This document shows, piece after piece, positions 39,954 to 49,589 of a DNA stretch of 64,000 bases; the first letter of the stretch is position 1, and each line of letters opens with the position of its first letter. The notes beneath the pieces were generated by a model. It saw only the letters and a list, made by a program, of their open reading frames with translations. It was not told the DNA's origin and did no database searches. This DNA is from Salmonella enterica subsp. arizonae. Lineage in GTDB: Bacteria > Pseudomonadota > Gammaproteobacteria > Enterobacterales > Enterobacteriaceae. Both the position numbers and the translations under genes were made by a program. Location of the stretch: assembly GCF_008692845.1 (NCBI RefSeq), contig NZ_VXJW01000004.1, positions 124,001 through 188,000 of the forward strand, read 5' to 3'.

Positions 39954-40625
39954 ATGAAACGGACAAAATCCATCCATCACGCATCGTTTCGCAAAAGCTG
40001 GAGCGCGCGGCATTTAACGCCGGTCGCCCTGGCGGTTACGGCTGTTTTTATGCTGGCTGGCTGTGAAAAAAGCGATGAAACCGTATCGCTGTATCAAAAC
40101 GCTGATGACTGTTCAGCAGCAAATCCGGGCAAAAGCGCGGAGTGTACAACCGCGTATAACAATGCGCTGAAAGAGGCCGAACGTACTGCGCCTAAGTACG
40201 CTACACGCGAAGATTGCGTCGCCGAGTTTGGCGAAGGTCAGTGCCAGCAAGCGCCCGCACAGGCTGGCATGGCGCCGGAAAATCAGGCGCAGGCCCAACA
40301 ATCCAGCGGCAGTTTCTGGATGCCGCTTATGGCAGGTTACATGATGGGGCGTCTGATGGGCGGCGGCGCAGGCTTTGCGCAACAGCCGCTGTTTAGCTCG
40401 AAAAACCCGGCCAGCCCGGCATACGGCAAATATACCGACGCGGCAGGTAAAAACTACGGCGCAGCGCAACCGGGCCGGACAATGACCGTACCGAAAACCG
40501 CTATGGCGCCGAAGCCGGCGACCACAACCACCGTTACCCGCGGCGGCTTTGGCGAATCTGTCGCCAAACAGAGCGCCATGCAGCGTAGCGCAGCCGGTAC
40601 TTCAACACGTTCGATGGGCGGCTGA
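39954..40625 (+). CDS. ygiB: YgiB, UPF0441 envelope protein
   Basis: This 223-residue protein of unknown biochemical role has an N-terminal hydrophobic segment ending in a lipobox-like LAGC (Cys36), followed by a cysteine-containing region and a low-complexity, glycine/alanine/threonine-rich C-terminus. Such a lipobox suggests an anchored envelope protein. It lies 6 bp before ygiC, and the tolC-ygiB-ygiC order is conserved, which points to envelope or efflux-linked function (inference). Confidence 0.87.
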   Translation: MKRTKSIHHASFRKSWSARHLTPVALAVTAVFMLAGCEKSDETVSLYQNADDCSAANPGKSAECTTAYNNALKEAERTAPKYATREDCVAEFGEGQCQQAPAQAGMAPENQAQAQQSSGSFWMPLMAGYMMGRLMGGGAGFAQQPLFSSKNPASPAYGKYTDAAGKNYGAAQPGRTMTVPKTAMAPKPATTTTVTRGGFGESVAKQSAMQRSAAGTSTRSMGG

Positions 40626-40630
40626 TACGC

Positions 40631-41791
40631 ATGGAAAGAGTCAGTATTACCGAGCGCCCGGACTGGCGCGATAAAGCGACTGAATACGGGTTTAATTTTC
40701 ACACTATGTATGGTGAGCCGTACTGGTGTGAAGACGCTTATTACAAGTTAACGCTCGCCCAGGTGGAAAAACTGGAAGACGTTACCGCCGAGTTGCACCA
40801 GATGTGCCTCAAGGTGGTAGAACGCGTCATCGCCAGCGATGAGCTGATGACAAAGTTTCGTATTCCAAAGCATACCTGGGGTTTTGTTCGCCAGTCCTGG
40901 CAAACGCAACAACCGTCGCTCTATTCCCGCCTCGATCTGGCCTGGGACGGCATCGGCGAGCCTAAGCTGCTCGAAAATAATGCCGACACGCCAACGTCAC
41001 TGTATGAAGCGGCGTTTTTTCAGTGGATTTGGCTGGAAGATCAGATCAACGCGGGCAATCTGCCGGAAGGCAGCGATCAGTTTAATAGCCTGCAGGAAAA
41101 GCTGATTGAACGCTTTGCTGAACTTCGCGAACAGTACGGTTTTCAGTTGCTGCATCTCACCTGCTGTCGCGATACGGTTGAGGATCGCGGCACCATTCAG
41201 TATTTACAGGATTGCGCTGCCGAAGCGGAAATCGCCACCGAATTTCTCTATATCGAAGATATTGGTCTGGGGGAAAAAGGCCAATTTACGGATCTGCAGG
41301 ATCAGGTCATTGCGAACCTGTTCAAGCTCTATCCGTGGGAATTTATGCTGCGCGAGATGTTTTCCACCAAGCTGGAAGATGCCGGCGTGCGCTGGCTGGA
41401 GCCGGCCTGGAAAAGCATTATCTCCAATAAAGCGTTGTTGCCGCTGTTGTGGGAGATGTTCCCGGACCATCCGAATCTGTTGCCTGCGTATTTCGCCGAA
41501 GACGAACATCCGCAAATGGATAAATATGTCGTGAAACCGATCTTCTCCCGCGAAGGGGCGAACGTATCGATTATTGAGAACGGTAAAACGATCGAATCCG
41601 TGGAAGGCCCGTATGGCGAAGAGGGTATGATCGTGCAACAGTTCTATCCGCTGCCAAAATTCGGCGACAGTTATACCCTGATTGGTAGCTGGCTGATTAA
41701 CGATCAACCCGCCGGAATTGGTATCCGTGAAGATCGGGCGCTGATCACCCAGGATCTCTCCCGCTTCTATCCGCATATTTTCGTCGAATGA
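40631..41791 (+). CDS. ygiC: glutathionylspermidine synthase-like ATP-grasp protein YgiC
   Basis: This 386-residue protein resembles the C-terminal synthetase domain of Gsp. It has conserved blocks such as [42 protein letters not shown] and [19 protein letters not shown]-grasp folds of this type form peptide-like bonds using ATP. In E. coli YgiC glutathionylspermidine synthase activity has not been shown to my knowledge. It is intact here, while true gsp at the left edge is broken. Confidence 0.9.
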   Translation: MERVSITERPDWRDKATEYGFNFHTMYGEPYWCEDAYYKLTLAQVEKLEDVTAELHQMCLKVVERVIASDELMTKFRIPKHTWGFVRQSWQTQQPSLYSRLDLAWDGIGEPKLLENNADTPTSLYEAAFFQWIWLEDQINAGNLPEGSDQFNSLQEKLIERFAELREQYGFQLLHLTCCRDTVEDRGTIQYLQDCAAEAEIATEFLYIEDIGLGEKGQFTDLQDQVIANLFKLYPWEFMLREMFSTKLEDAGVRWLEPAWKSIISNKALLPLLWEMFPDHPNLLPAYFAEDEHPQMDKYVVKPIFSREGANVSIIENGKTIESVEGPYGEEGMIVQQFYPLPKFGDSYTLIGSWLINDQPAGIGIREDRALITQDLSRFYPHIFVE

Positions 41792-41799
41792 TAGAAAGT

Positions 41800-41834
41800 G
41801 CCGGATGGCGGCGCAAAGCGCCTTATCCGGCCTA
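41800..41834. repeat. REP element between convergent ygiC and ygiD
   Basis: One REP unit: gccggatggcg, gcgcaaag loop, cgccttatccggccta. It touches the ygiD stop codon. Confidence 0.78.
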
Positions 41835-42446
41835 TCCCACCTGCACCGATAACATACTCAAACTTCCCATCTCAATCCCATCGGTCGGGATAGTGATCGA
41901 CTCTTTGCCGTCCCATGCACCTAACACGTACAGCAGCGGCAAATAGTGATCCGGCGTAGGGTTCGACAATGCTCCGCCTTCATCGCGCAACGTAGTCAGC
42001 TTACGGCCCACCTCAAAATGCCATGCCGCAGGTTTGGTACTATCAACGCTAAGCTGCACCATCGGGATATCCGCATTCGGGTACATCTTAATCAATACGC
42101 CCCAGGAGCCGTGATCAAATCCCCACGCCTCTTTATCGAGCGCGACGGGAACGGGAGCCAACAGTTCAACCAGACGCTGCGCCAGCGCAGGCGATCCAGG
42201 AGCCGGATAATGCGTGTCATACAGCGCCTGCGGAAAACCGCCAAAATCATGGAGAGTTTGCGACCTTTCCATCGCTGTAACGCCCGTCCCGCGGGTATAC
42301 CTGTGCGCCGACACCACCACTATCGCCTGTGGTCGCGGTAAGGCTTCCCCCAATCGCTGCCAGGCGTGGGTATAATCGTTATCGTCCAGCACGTTCATCG
42401 TGCTGCCATGCCCCAAAAACAATGCTGGCATACGTGTTAAAGACAT
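41832..42446 (-). CDS. ygiD: 4,5-DOPA-extradiol-dioxygenase-type protein YgiD with internal deletion
   Basis: Class III extradiol dioxygenase (DODA) family. From its start at 42446 (MSLTRMPALF, AAGGA site upstream) this copy is 204 residues. E. coli YgiD has 262 from the same point. The missing 58 residues correspond to E. coli 167-224 and are lost in frame at RDEGG-ALSNPTP (near 41971-41982). Metal ligands His22 and His57 (FLGHGS, SAHRY) and His234 (PDHYLP) remain, but His177 in GNVVHN is gone, so activity is very unlikely. SAHRY also replaces SAHWF. The reading frame is open, but I regard it as a probable pseudogene. Confidence 0.85.
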   Translation of the reverse strand: MSLTRMPALFLGHGSTMNVLDDNDYTHAWQRLGEALPRPQAIVVVSAHRYTRGTGVTAMERSQTLHDFGGFPQALYDTHYPAPGSPALAQRLVELLAPVPVALDKEAWGFDHGSWGVLIKMYPNADIPMVQLSVDSTKPAAWHFEVGRKLTTLRDEGGALSNPTPDHYLPLLYVLGAWDGKESITIPTDGIEMGSLSMLSVQVG

Positions 42447-42586
42447 GATGTTATCCTTACAGGTAAAACATTCGGATAACATCACCATACGCTTTCTTCA
42501 CAGAGGAAGAACTCAGATAACCATGATGGAGATCATCAGTTATTTTGAAGGTCAGGTTCGGACGGCAAATTGATAAGGAGTAATGG

Positions 42587-43360
42587 ATGTCAGTACCACT
42601 TATTCTGACCTTACTGGCGGGCGCCGCCACCTTTATTGGCGCGTTTCTTGGCGTTCTCGGCCAAAAACCGTCTAATCGCGTGCTGGCTTTTTCGCTGGGC
42701 TTCGCCGCAGGCATCATGTTGCTCATCTCGCTGATGGAGATGCTACCCGCCGCGCTGGATACGGAGGGAATGTCGCCCGTATTGGGTTACGGTATGTTTA
42801 TTATTGGCCTGTTGGGTTACTTCGGGCTGGATCGCCTTCTTCCTCACGCCCACCCGCAGGATCTGGTGCCAAAAAGGCAGCAGCCGATTCCCGGCTCGAT
42901 AAAACGTACTGCGGTTTTATTGACGCTCGGCATTAGCCTGCACAACTTTCCAGAAGGGATCGCCACGTTTGTCACCGCCAGCAGCAATCTTGAACTGGGT
43001 TTCGGCATCGCGCTGGCGGTGGCGCTACACAATATTCCTGAAGGTCTGGCGGTCGCTGGCCCGGTTTATGCCGCCACGGGCTCAAAACGTACCGCGATTT
43101 TTTGGGCTGGTATCTCCGGCATGGCGGAAATTTTTGGCGGCGTACTGGCGTGGCTGATTCTGGGCAGTCTGGTTTCGCCAATCGTTATGGCCGCCATCAT
43201 GGCGGCGGTCGCCGGCATAATGGTGGCGCTCTCCGTCGATGAACTGATGCCGCTGGCAAAAGAGATCGATCCTAACAATAACCCCAGCTATGGCGTGCTT
43301 TGCGGCATGTCCGTCATGGGGCTTAGTCTCGTCATTTTGCAGACGATAGGTATCGGTTAA
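42587..43360 (+). CDS. zupT: zinc transporter ZupT (ZIP family)
   Basis: This 257-residue ZIP permease has eight predicted helices. The metal-path motifs are in [10 protein letters not shown] (TM4) and [10 protein letters not shown] (TM5). It imports zinc and, less well, iron, cobalt and manganese. The ribosome site is AAGGAG. It is divergent from ygiD. The gene is intact. Confidence 0.95.
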   Translation: MSVPLILTLLAGAATFIGAFLGVLGQKPSNRVLAFSLGFAAGIMLLISLMEMLPAALDTEGMSPVLGYGMFIIGLLGYFGLDRLLPHAHPQDLVPKRQQPIPGSIKRTAVLLTLGISLHNFPEGIATFVTASSNLELGFGIALAVALHNIPEGLAVAGPVYAATGSKRTAIFWAGISGMAEIFGGVLAWLILGSLVSPIVMAAIMAAVAGIMVALSVDELMPLAKEIDPNNNPSYGVLCGMSVMGLSLVILQTIGIG

Positions 43361-43426
43361 GACAAACGTCGCGCCGGGTGCGGTCCTTTAGCCAGGCAAC
43401 ATCCGGCTGCCCGGCAAAAATACGCG

Positions 43427-43603
43427 CTATTTATGCTCATTAATCACGCTATCGCCTTCGTTCATTTGGCGAAAACGTTTCGTTCGCGCTTCAAGTAATG
43501 CATCTCTGTCTTGCCGAAACGCCTTGCAACAACGCTTCATATGGCAAATATACCCTATCACCACAAGAACTATTAATATTATCCAATACCAGGCAATAAA
43601 CAT
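43427..43603 (-). CDS. candidate small single-pass membrane protein, 58 residues
   Basis: This open frame runs from ATG at 43603 to TAG at 43427. Residues 1-20 are a strongly hydrophobic helix (MFIAWYWIILIVLVVIGYIC), followed by a basic, helical tail (RCCKAFRQDRDALLEARTKR) ending VINEHK. AAGGG sits 8 nt before the ATG, with a second AAGG abutting it. The layout of helix then charged cytosolic tail is that of genuine small membrane proteins. I do not recognise a family. It lies alone between zupT and assT. Confidence 0.6.
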   Translation of the reverse strand: MFIAWYWIILIVLVVIGYICHMKRCCKAFRQDRDALLEARTKRFRQMNEGDSVINEHK

Positions 43604-44000
43604 CCTTTTTACCCTTAAAATTTAACATCACTAAACATTTAACGTTAAAATTTTACATACCTTTATTTTGACGTATTCATATACTGGCATATTTGCAGAA
43701 CAAATAAATGATTTTGATCATATAAACCAGTAGTGAAACCCAATAACGAAAGGGGTATTAAGCAGAAAACAATGTCGACAAGATCACACTTCGCACTAAT
43801 TTATATTGTTCTTAAAATATCCCCCTCCTACTATCGAATAATAAAGAAAATTAAAGAACATTGATGCGGATTATATTTTAAAATAACTAGCAGCATCATG
43901 CCTTAAATTTAAAGACTAATCATTTACCTCATTTTTCATCCATAAAAACGTAGTATATGTAGAAGTATTATATTTAGAAGCTATATAAGGAGATATATCC
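43604..44000. other. AT-rich intergenic region upstream of assT
   Basis: About 400 bp without a convincing gene, much richer in A+T than the flanking backbone. It holds the assT promoter region and probably that of the 58-residue ORF. An open frame of 30 codons at 43772-43864 has no well-placed ribosome site. The base composition suggests an H-NS-bound region (inference). Confidence 0.5.
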
Positions 44001-45797
44001 ATGATTAATCAATACCGAAAAACAATACTTGCCGGTACCATCGTACTGACATGCGGCCTCACCGCATCCAGTACGTTTGCCGCAGGTTTTCAACCGGCGC
44101 AACCCGCAGGGAAATTAGGTGCAGTCGTTGTCGATCCTTACGGAAATGCCCCTCTTACCGCACTGGTAGAATTAGATAGCCATATTATTTCAGACGTCAA
44201 AGTTACTGTACATGGCAAAGGGGAAAAAGGCGTTCCTGTTACTTATACCGTTGGGAAAGAATCTTTAGAAACGTATGACGGCATCCCTATTTTCGGCCTT
44301 TACCAAAAATTTGCTAACAACGTTACGGTAGAATATAAAGAAAATGGCAAAGCCATGAAGGATGACTATGTGGTGCAGACGTCCGCTATCGTCAACCATT
44401 ATATAGATAACCGTTCTATTTCAGATCTCCAGCAAACGAAAGTTATTAAAGTCGCGCCGGGATTTGAAGACCGCCTTTATCTGGTAAATACTCATACTTT
44501 CACGCCGCAGGGCGCTGAATTTCATTGGCACGGCGAAAAAGATAAAAATGCGGGCATTCTTGATGCCGGTCCGGCGGGCGGGGCTTTGCCTTTCGATATC
44601 GCCCCTTATACGTTTGTGGTCGACACCCAGGGCGAATACCGCTGGTGGCTGGATCAGGACACCTTCTATGACGGCCACGATATGGATATCAACAAACGTG
44701 GCTACCTGATGGGCATCCGTGAGACGCCTCGCGGCACCTTTACCGCAGTCCAGGGTCAGCATTGGTACGAGTTTGATATGATGGGGCAAATCCTTGCCGA
44801 TCATAAACTGCCGCGCGGGTTCCTCGACGCGTCTCATGAATCCATCGAAACCGTGAACGGCACGGTACTGCTGCGCGTCGGCAAACGCGATTATCGCAAA
44901 GAAGACGGTCTACATGTCCATACCATCCGTGACCAAATCATTGAGGTCGATAAGTCTGGCCGCGTGGTAGACGTTTGGGATTTGACCAAAATCCTCGACC
45001 CTATGCGTGATGCGCTGCTCGGCGCGCTGGATGCAGGCGCAGTATGCGTAAACGTCGATCTGGCTCATGCCGGACAGCAGGCGAAACTTGAACCGAATAC
45101 GCCGTATGGCGATGCGCTTGGGGTCGGTGCTGGTCGTAACTGGGCGCACGTCAACTCTATCGCTTATGACGCGAAAGACGACTCCATTATCCTTTCTTCC
45201 CGCCATCAGGGCATCGTAAAAATCGGTCGCGATAAGCAGGTGAAATGGATACTGGCGCCATCTAAAGGCTGGAATAAGCAGCTAGCCAGCAAATTGCTGA
45301 AACCGGTAGACGGTAATGGTAAGCCGTTGACCTGCGACGAAAACGGCAAGTGTGAGAATACCGATTTCGATTTCACCTATACCCAACATACAGCATGGCT
45401 CTCCAGTAAAGGCACATTAACCGTTTTTGATAATGGTGATGGCCGCGGTCTGGAGCAACCTGCTCTGCCAACTATGAAATATTCTCGTTTTGTCGAATAT
45501 AAGATCGATGAGAAGAAAGGCACCGTAAAGCAAGTTTGGGAATACGGTAAAGAGCGTGGATATGATTTCTATAGCCCTATTACTTCAGTTGTTGAATATC
45601 AAAAAGACCGCGACACCATGTTCGGCTTTAGCGGATCTATTAATTTGTTCGACGTTGGCAAACCGACGGTCGGTAAACTTAATGAGATTGACTATAAAAC
45701 AAAAGAAGTGAAAGTTGAAATTGATGTGCTGTCGGATAAACCCAACCAGACTCACTATCGTGCGTTACTGGTTCATCCGAAGCAAATGTTTAAATAA
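44001..45797 (+). CDS. assT: periplasmic arylsulfate sulfotransferase AssT
   Basis: This 598-residue enzyme moves sulfate from one phenolic compound to another without PAPS, using a histidine intermediate. A signal peptide (1-27, ending STFA) is followed by an N-terminal beta domain and a six-bladed propeller. The catalytic histidine is probably that in YTQHTAWLSS. The pair of cysteines in PLTCDENGKCEN is the disulfide that DsbL makes. It is first in assT-dsbL-dsbI, which is absent from K-12 and present in Salmonella and uropathogenic E. coli. Confidence 0.95.
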   Translation: MINQYRKTILAGTIVLTCGLTASSTFAAGFQPAQPAGKLGAVVVDPYGNAPLTALVELDSHIISDVKVTVHGKGEKGVPVTYTVGKESLETYDGIPIFGLYQKFANNVTVEYKENGKAMKDDYVVQTSAIVNHYIDNRSISDLQQTKVIKVAPGFEDRLYLVNTHTFTPQGAEFHWHGEKDKNAGILDAGPAGGALPFDIAPYTFVVDTQGEYRWWLDQDTFYDGHDMDINKRGYLMGIRETPRGTFTAVQGQHWYEFDMMGQILADHKLPRGFLDASHESIETVNGTVLLRVGKRDYRKEDGLHVHTIRDQIIEVDKSGRVVDVWDLTKILDPMRDALLGALDAGAVCVNVDLAHAGQQAKLEPNTPYGDALGVGAGRNWAHVNSIAYDAKDDSIILSSRHQGIVKIGRDKQVKWILAPSKGWNKQLASKLLKPVDGNGKPLTCDENGKCENTDFDFTYTQHTAWLSSKGTLTVFDNGDGRGLEQPALPTMKYSRFVEYKIDEKKGTVKQVWEYGKERGYDFYSPITSVVEYQKDRDTMFGFSGSINLFDVGKPTVGKLNEIDYKTKEVKVEIDVLSDKPNQTHYRALLVHPKQMFK

Positions 45798-45816
45798 ATC
45801 ACGTTAAGGAATTAAT

Positions 45817-46488
45817 ATGTCATCTAAATGGATTACCTCTTTATTTAAGAGTGTAGTATTAACGGCAGCGTTGGTCACTCCTTTTGCGGCATCGGCTTTT
45901 ACCGAAGGTACCGATTATATGGTCCTGGAAAAACCGATCCCCAATGCGGATAAAACGCTAATTAAGGTATTTAGCTACGCGTGTCCGTTCTGCTACAAAT
46001 ATGACAAAGCCGTAACGGGTCCGGTGTCTGACAAAGTAGCCGATCTAGTTACTTTCACTCCGTTCCACTTGGAAACAAAAGGCGAATATGGAAAACAGGC
46101 CAGCGAAGTATTTGCAGTCCTTATCGCCAAAGATAAAGCGACGGGTATCTCGTTATTTGATGCTAAATCACAATTCAAAAAAGCGAAATTCGCCTACTAC
46201 GCTGCCTACCATGATAAGAAAGAGCGCTGGTCAGATGGTAAAGACCCTACGTCTTTTATAAAAACCGGACTGGATGCCGCAGGTATGAGTCAGGCTGATT
46301 TTGAAGCCGCGCTAAAAGATCCAGCCGTTCAGGAGACGCTGGAAAAATGGAAAGCTGCCTATGACGTTGCCAAAATCCAGGGTGTTCCGGCTTATGTTGT
46401 CAACGGCAAGTACCTCATCTACACCAAAAACATAAAATCCATCGATTCTATGGCTGAACTCGTACGGGAACTGGCCACTAAAAAATAA
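45817..46488 (+). CDS. dsbL: thiol:disulfide oxidoreductase DsbL
   Basis: This 223-residue periplasmic DsbA-like oxidase has a signal peptide 1-27 (cleavage near SAF). The active site is C56-P-F-C59, the unusual CPFC that makes DsbL a very strong oxidant. The cis-proline loop is GVPAYVV. It is dedicated to AssT and re-oxidised by DsbI. It starts 19 bp after assT and ends 14 bp before dsbI. Confidence 0.95.
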   Translation: MSSKWITSLFKSVVLTAALVTPFAASAFTEGTDYMVLEKPIPNADKTLIKVFSYACPFCYKYDKAVTGPVSDKVADLVTFTPFHLETKGEYGKQASEVFAVLIAKDKATGISLFDAKSQFKKAKFAYYAAYHDKKERWSDGKDPTSFIKTGLDAAGMSQADFEAALKDPAVQETLEKWKAAYDVAKIQGVPAYVVNGKYLIYTKNIKSIDSMAELVRELATKK

Positions 46489-46502
46489 GCAGGGAAACGA
46501 TT

Positions 46503-47189
46503 ATGGATTTTATTAAGGGATTATGGCGAGACCTACGCGCAAGACCAGTGGATACTCTGGTGAGATGGCAGGAGCAGCGCTTCCTGTGGCTGTTAATGGC
46601 CGTCGCGATGGGAGGGTTAATTATCCTGGCGCACTCGTTCTTCCAAATTTACCTCTACATGGCACCGTGTGAGCAGTGTGTTTACATCCGCTACGCGATG
46701 TTTGTGATGGTAATTGGCGGGGTGATTGCGGCGATAAATCCCAAAAATATCGTGCTGAAGCTGATTGGCTGCGTCGCGGCATTTTATGGAAGCATTATGG
46801 GCATTAAGTTTTCTATTAAGCTTAATGGTATCCATTATGCGGTGCATAACCCGGACCCTGATTCACTTTTTGGCGTACAAGGATGTTCGACCGACCCGAC
46901 CTTTCCTTTCAACTTACCGTTGGCGGAATGGGCGCCGGAGTGGTTTAAACCTACCGGAGACTGCGGTTATGACGCGCCTGTCGTCCCTGATGGCGTGACG
47001 CTAAGTAACGTACAGCAGTGGTTTGTCGATCTCTACCAGCATTCCGAAGGCTGGTATTTGCTTCCGCCCTTGCATTTTATGAACATGGCGCAGGCATGTC
47101 TGTTGGCCTTTGGGGTGTGCCTGATTCTGCTACTGGTCATGAGCGGCGCCTGGGTGATAAAACTCTCCAGAGGTAAAACCCTCGCGTAA
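46503..47189 (+). CDS. dsbI: disulfide-bond formation membrane protein DsbI
   Basis: This 228-residue DsbB-family inner-membrane protein with four or five helices passes electrons from DsbL to quinone. The first redox pair is C56xxC59 (APCEQC). The second pair lies in the long periplasmic loop (QGCSTDP and TGDCGYD). The gene ends assT-dsbL-dsbI and is followed by a terminator. Confidence 0.94.
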   Translation: MDFIKGLWRDLRARPVDTLVRWQEQRFLWLLMAVAMGGLIILAHSFFQIYLYMAPCEQCVYIRYAMFVMVIGGVIAAINPKNIVLKLIGCVAAFYGSIMGIKFSIKLNGIHYAVHNPDPDSLFGVQGCSTDPTFPFNLPLAEWAPEWFKPTGDCGYDAPVVPDGVTLSNVQQWFVDLYQHSEGWYLLPPLHFMNMAQACLLAFGVCLILLLVMSGAWVIKLSRGKTLA

Positions 47190-47193
47190 TAAC

Positions 47194-47226
47194 AAAAAAC
47201 CGAAGCGTTTTAGCTTCGGTTTTTTT
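47194..47226. terminator. bidirectional terminator between dsbI and ribB
   Basis: Stem accgaagc / gcttcggt with a 6-nt loop, flanked by A6 on the left and T6 on the right. It can serve both convergent genes. Confidence 0.9.
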
Positions 47227-47254
47227 CATCATGACGACAAACATCGCAATCCGA

Positions 47255-47908
47255 TTAACTCACCTTACGCTCATGCGCCAGACGATAAGCCACCAGATCT
47301 TCAATCGTCACGACAGCCATATTATGCTGGCCGGCAAACGCAATACACTCCGGCGCACGCGCCATCGTCCCATTATCGTTAGTCAGCTCACACAATACGC
47401 CTGCGGGTTTAAAACCAGCCAGCGTCATCAGATCAATAGTCGCCTCCGTATGACCGCCGCGCGTCAGCACGCCTCCCGCCTGAGCGCGCAGTGGGAAAAC
47501 GTGGCCCGGACGGTTAAGATCGGACGGTTTTGCGCCATCGGCGATGGCGGCACGTACCGTCGTCACACGGTCAGCGGCGGAAACGCCTGTTGTTACGCCT
47601 TCCGCTGCTTCTATCGTGACGGTAAAGCCGGTACCGTAGGCGCTGGTGTTGTTTTGCACCATCATTGGCAAGTCAAGCTGCTTGCGGCGATCTTCAGTAA
47701 TGCACAGGCAAACAATACCGCTACCATGACGAATGGTTAACGCCATCTGTTCTACGGTCATTGTCTCTGCGGGGAAAATCATATCGCCTTCGTTTTCACG
47801 GTCTTCATCATCAAGCACCATAACACCGCGTCCTTCACGCAGCGCATCCAGTGCAAGTTCAACACGTTCAAATGGCGTACCAAAAGAGGAAAGTAGCGTC
47901 TGATTCAT
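47255..47908 (-). CDS. ribB: 3,4-dihydroxy-2-butanone 4-phosphate synthase RibB
   Basis: This 217-residue enzyme turns ribulose 5-phosphate into DHBP for riboflavin synthesis. The acidic Mg-binding motif [10 protein letters not shown] is at residues 34-43, with RHGSGIVC and the GHTEATIDL segment following. The FMN riboswitch about 110 bp upstream controls it, so excess flavin should shut off expression. Confidence 0.96.
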   Translation of the reverse strand: MNQTLLSSFGTPFERVELALDALREGRGVMVLDDEDRENEGDMIFPAETMTVEQMALTIRHGSGIVCLCITEDRRKQLDLPMMVQNNTSAYGTGFTVTIEAAEGVTTGVSAADRVTTVRAAIADGAKPSDLNRPGHVFPLRAQAGGVLTRGGHTEATIDLMTLAGFKPAGVLCELTNDNGTMARAPECIAFAGQHNMAVVTIEDLVAYRLAHERKVS

Positions 47909-48017
47909 GGTAAAAAAACCTCATTGACATTATGGTTACCAGAATCAGGGCAGTCTTAGGAGTGCCGACAAGCGGCAAAAAAATAACGTGAGCGGGTCCA
48001 TGCCCGACTGGATCGTT

Positions 48018-48214
48018 ACCCTCTCCCATCCGGACTTTAACCGTCGGCCCCGGAATTACACCGGATCTGCTGACCTCTTCGCTATTGCAAAAAGCGCTCG
48101 CGGGCTTTCAACCTGTTCTCCGTGTTCCACCACGGCGTACCGTGATGAGAGAAACGCGTTAAACATCGCTGATTTACCGCCGGTGGGGAATTTCGCCCCG
48201 CCCTGAGAATAAGC
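48018..48214 (-). ncRNA. FMN riboswitch (RFN element) in the ribB leader
   Basis: On the minus strand the conserved RFN blocks appear in order: agggcggggcgaaattcccc, ccggcggtaaat, agcccgcgagc, gatccggtgtaattccgggg, ccgacggttaaagtccgg and atgggagaggg. The long stem and variable P-helix between them are present. It lies in the 5' leader of ribB. Confidence 0.95.
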
Positions 48215-48346
48215 GGGTTAACTATAACGCTATTGATTACCTTCATCAACGCCTTTACTCCGCATGACGTCACACAATTCTGGTTTATGGCGTCCACATA
48301 TCGCACTACAATAAGAGCTAACACCTACCAGTTCAGGGAAACCACA

Positions 48347-48643
48347 ATGATTGACCCGAAAAAAATTGAGCAAATCGCACGCCAGATTCATGAATCAATG
48401 CCGAAAGGTATTCGCGAATTCGGGGAAGATATTGAGAAGAAAATCCGTCAAACGCTGCAATCTCAACTGACGCGTCTCGATCTGGTGAGCCGCGAAGAGT
48501 TTGATGTCCAGACTCAGGTTTTGCTGCGCACCCGGGAAAAACTGGCGCTGCTGGAGCAACGCCTCACCGAACTGGAAGCTCGCGACAAGCCTGAGGAAGT
48601 AAAACCTGCGCCCGCCATTCCGCCAGTCGACCCACAAGAGTAA
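48347..48643 (+). CDS. ubiK: ubiquinone biosynthesis accessory factor UbiK (YqiC)
   Basis: This 98-residue BMFP-family protein starts [13 protein letters not shown]. An N-terminal amphipathic helix binds membranes, and a coiled coil (about 50-85, [19 protein letters not shown]) trimerises. With UbiJ it helps aerobic ubiquinone synthesis. In Salmonella, YqiC is reported to be needed for colonisation. An AGGGAA ribosome site fixes the start at 48347; 38 upstream in-frame codons were rejected. Confidence 0.94.
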   Translation: MIDPKKIEQIARQIHESMPKGIREFGEDIEKKIRQTLQSQLTRLDLVSREEFDVQTQVLLRTREKLALLEQRLTELEARDKPEEVKPAPAIPPVDPQE

Positions 48644-48716
48644 AACGTGAACGGGCCTGACGGCCCGCTCATACAAGATCTGAATAATGCCCTTCCGCCT
48701 GTAAAGGGAGCCTGGG

Positions 48717-48920
48717 TTAGTGCTCTAATTCTAACTTTTTCGCCTGAGTCGCCTGCTGGCAGTAAAGCGCGTAACGCTTGCAGAACCAGTCGCGGTGCTC
48801 CTCGTCCATATTGCCGGTTACGGCCTGGATATCAACAGGCCGCCCCTCCGCCTGCATTCTGGCAAAACTGCGCGCCAGAAAATCGAAATTATTTAATGAA
48901 TAGACGTTATTGTGGTTCAT
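48717..48920 (-). CDS. glgS: surface composition regulator GlgS (ScoR)
   Basis: This 67-residue protein closely matches E. coli GlgS ([34 protein letters not shown]). It was first named for glycogen synthesis and later shown to repress flagella and type 1 fimbriae. The start at 48920 is 7-8 nt from GGAGG; the ATG at 48926 is too close to the ribosome site. Expected RpoS and cAMP-CRP control cannot be shown here. Confidence 0.93.
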   Translation of the reverse strand: MNHNNVYSLNNFDFLARSFARMQAEGRPVDIQAVTGNMDEEHRDWFCKRYALYCQQATQAKKLELEH

Positions 48921-48926
48921 CAGCAT

Positions 48927-49300
48927 ACCCTCCAGTTATTGAATTCTGTTAAGGCTATATGCTTTTTCTAATTTCAGTATTTCCCTATATGTACGGCGCT
49001 TTTATACATAACGTGCGCAAATTTAATGCGTAGAGTCACAATTTTCACCAAATATGACGGCGTATAACTATCTTTCGGGCTTAGGGAACCGCACGGCGCT
49101 GGATGTAAAAAGCAGATCGGTCAACTTAACAATACGGGAGAAGAAAAGAAAGATACGACAGAATTAATAGTGAGACGAATCACTGCCCCGCCATGGTCCT
49201 CATCTCTGGTCATAAGGCCGGGAATTCCCTTTCTATACAAAGCGTCATGACCAGCACGCCATTTTGCGTGGGCGATCCAGTAACTAAAAATAGGCGGGAG
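48927..49300. other. intergenic region upstream of glgS and the ibs-like gene
   Basis: About 370 bp with no credible gene; E. coli has yqiJ/yqiK here. It presumably holds the glgS promoter on the left. A 79-codon open frame starting at 49193 exists only because it ends in frame with the small Ibs ORF. I see no other structure. Confidence 0.5.
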
Positions 49301-49468
49301 AAAACCCTTGCGCCAGGCGGCTGCTCACCAACAATCGCAATGTCAGCAAGGGGCTTTAATCAGGAAAGGGTTATGATGCAACAGGTCATCATACTGATTG
49401 TTCTGTTACAGATAAGTTTCCCTGCTTACTAACAGCCAATCAGAGGGACGAGATCCCCCCTCACCCTT
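49300..49468 (-). ncRNA. Sib-type antisense RNA opposite the Ibs-like ORF
   Basis: The minus strand carries a Sib/QUAD-like sequence: start region aagggtgaggggggatct near 49468, then ctgattggctgtta, the complement of the toxin ORF, and ctgattaaagccccttgc. A cccttgc / gcaaggg pairing followed by TTTT near 49301 may end it; both ends are estimates. E. coli has sibD-sibE in the same place before hldE. It would block toxin mRNA translation by pairing. Confidence 0.7.
49373..49432 (+). CDS. Ibs-family type I toxin peptide, 19 residues
   Basis: The peptide MMQQVIILIVLLQISFPAY has the exact length and pattern of E. coli IbsA-E: Met-Met, a hydrophobic stretch VIILIVLL, and SFxAY end. It has a GGAAAGGG ribosome site 3-8 nt before the first ATG. 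Ibs peptides insert in the inner membrane and depolarise it when their Sib RNA is missing. It lies within the complement of the Sib-like RNA. The Gln residues at positions 3, 4 and 13 are unusual for the family. Confidence 0.85.
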   Translation: MMQQVIILIVLLQISFPAY

Positions 49469-49589
49469 ATTCCTTTACCTTAGGTCGAAAAAAAGCAGCG
49501 TCAACCGCGAGATACGCGTCGAAACGAAATGTCCGACGCGCCTTCAAGTACAACGCCCACAGCGTCTGTAACGCCTGATGGCGCGGTTT

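Noticed and set aside
43772-43864. 30-codon ORF in the AT-rich region before assT
   Set aside because: Its GGGG-type ribosome site is more than 15 nt away and the peptide is unremarkable.
49193-49432. 79-codon plus-strand ORF ending in the Ibs-like peptide
   Set aside because: The first 60 codons look non-coding; the good ribosome site and family match place the true start at 49373.
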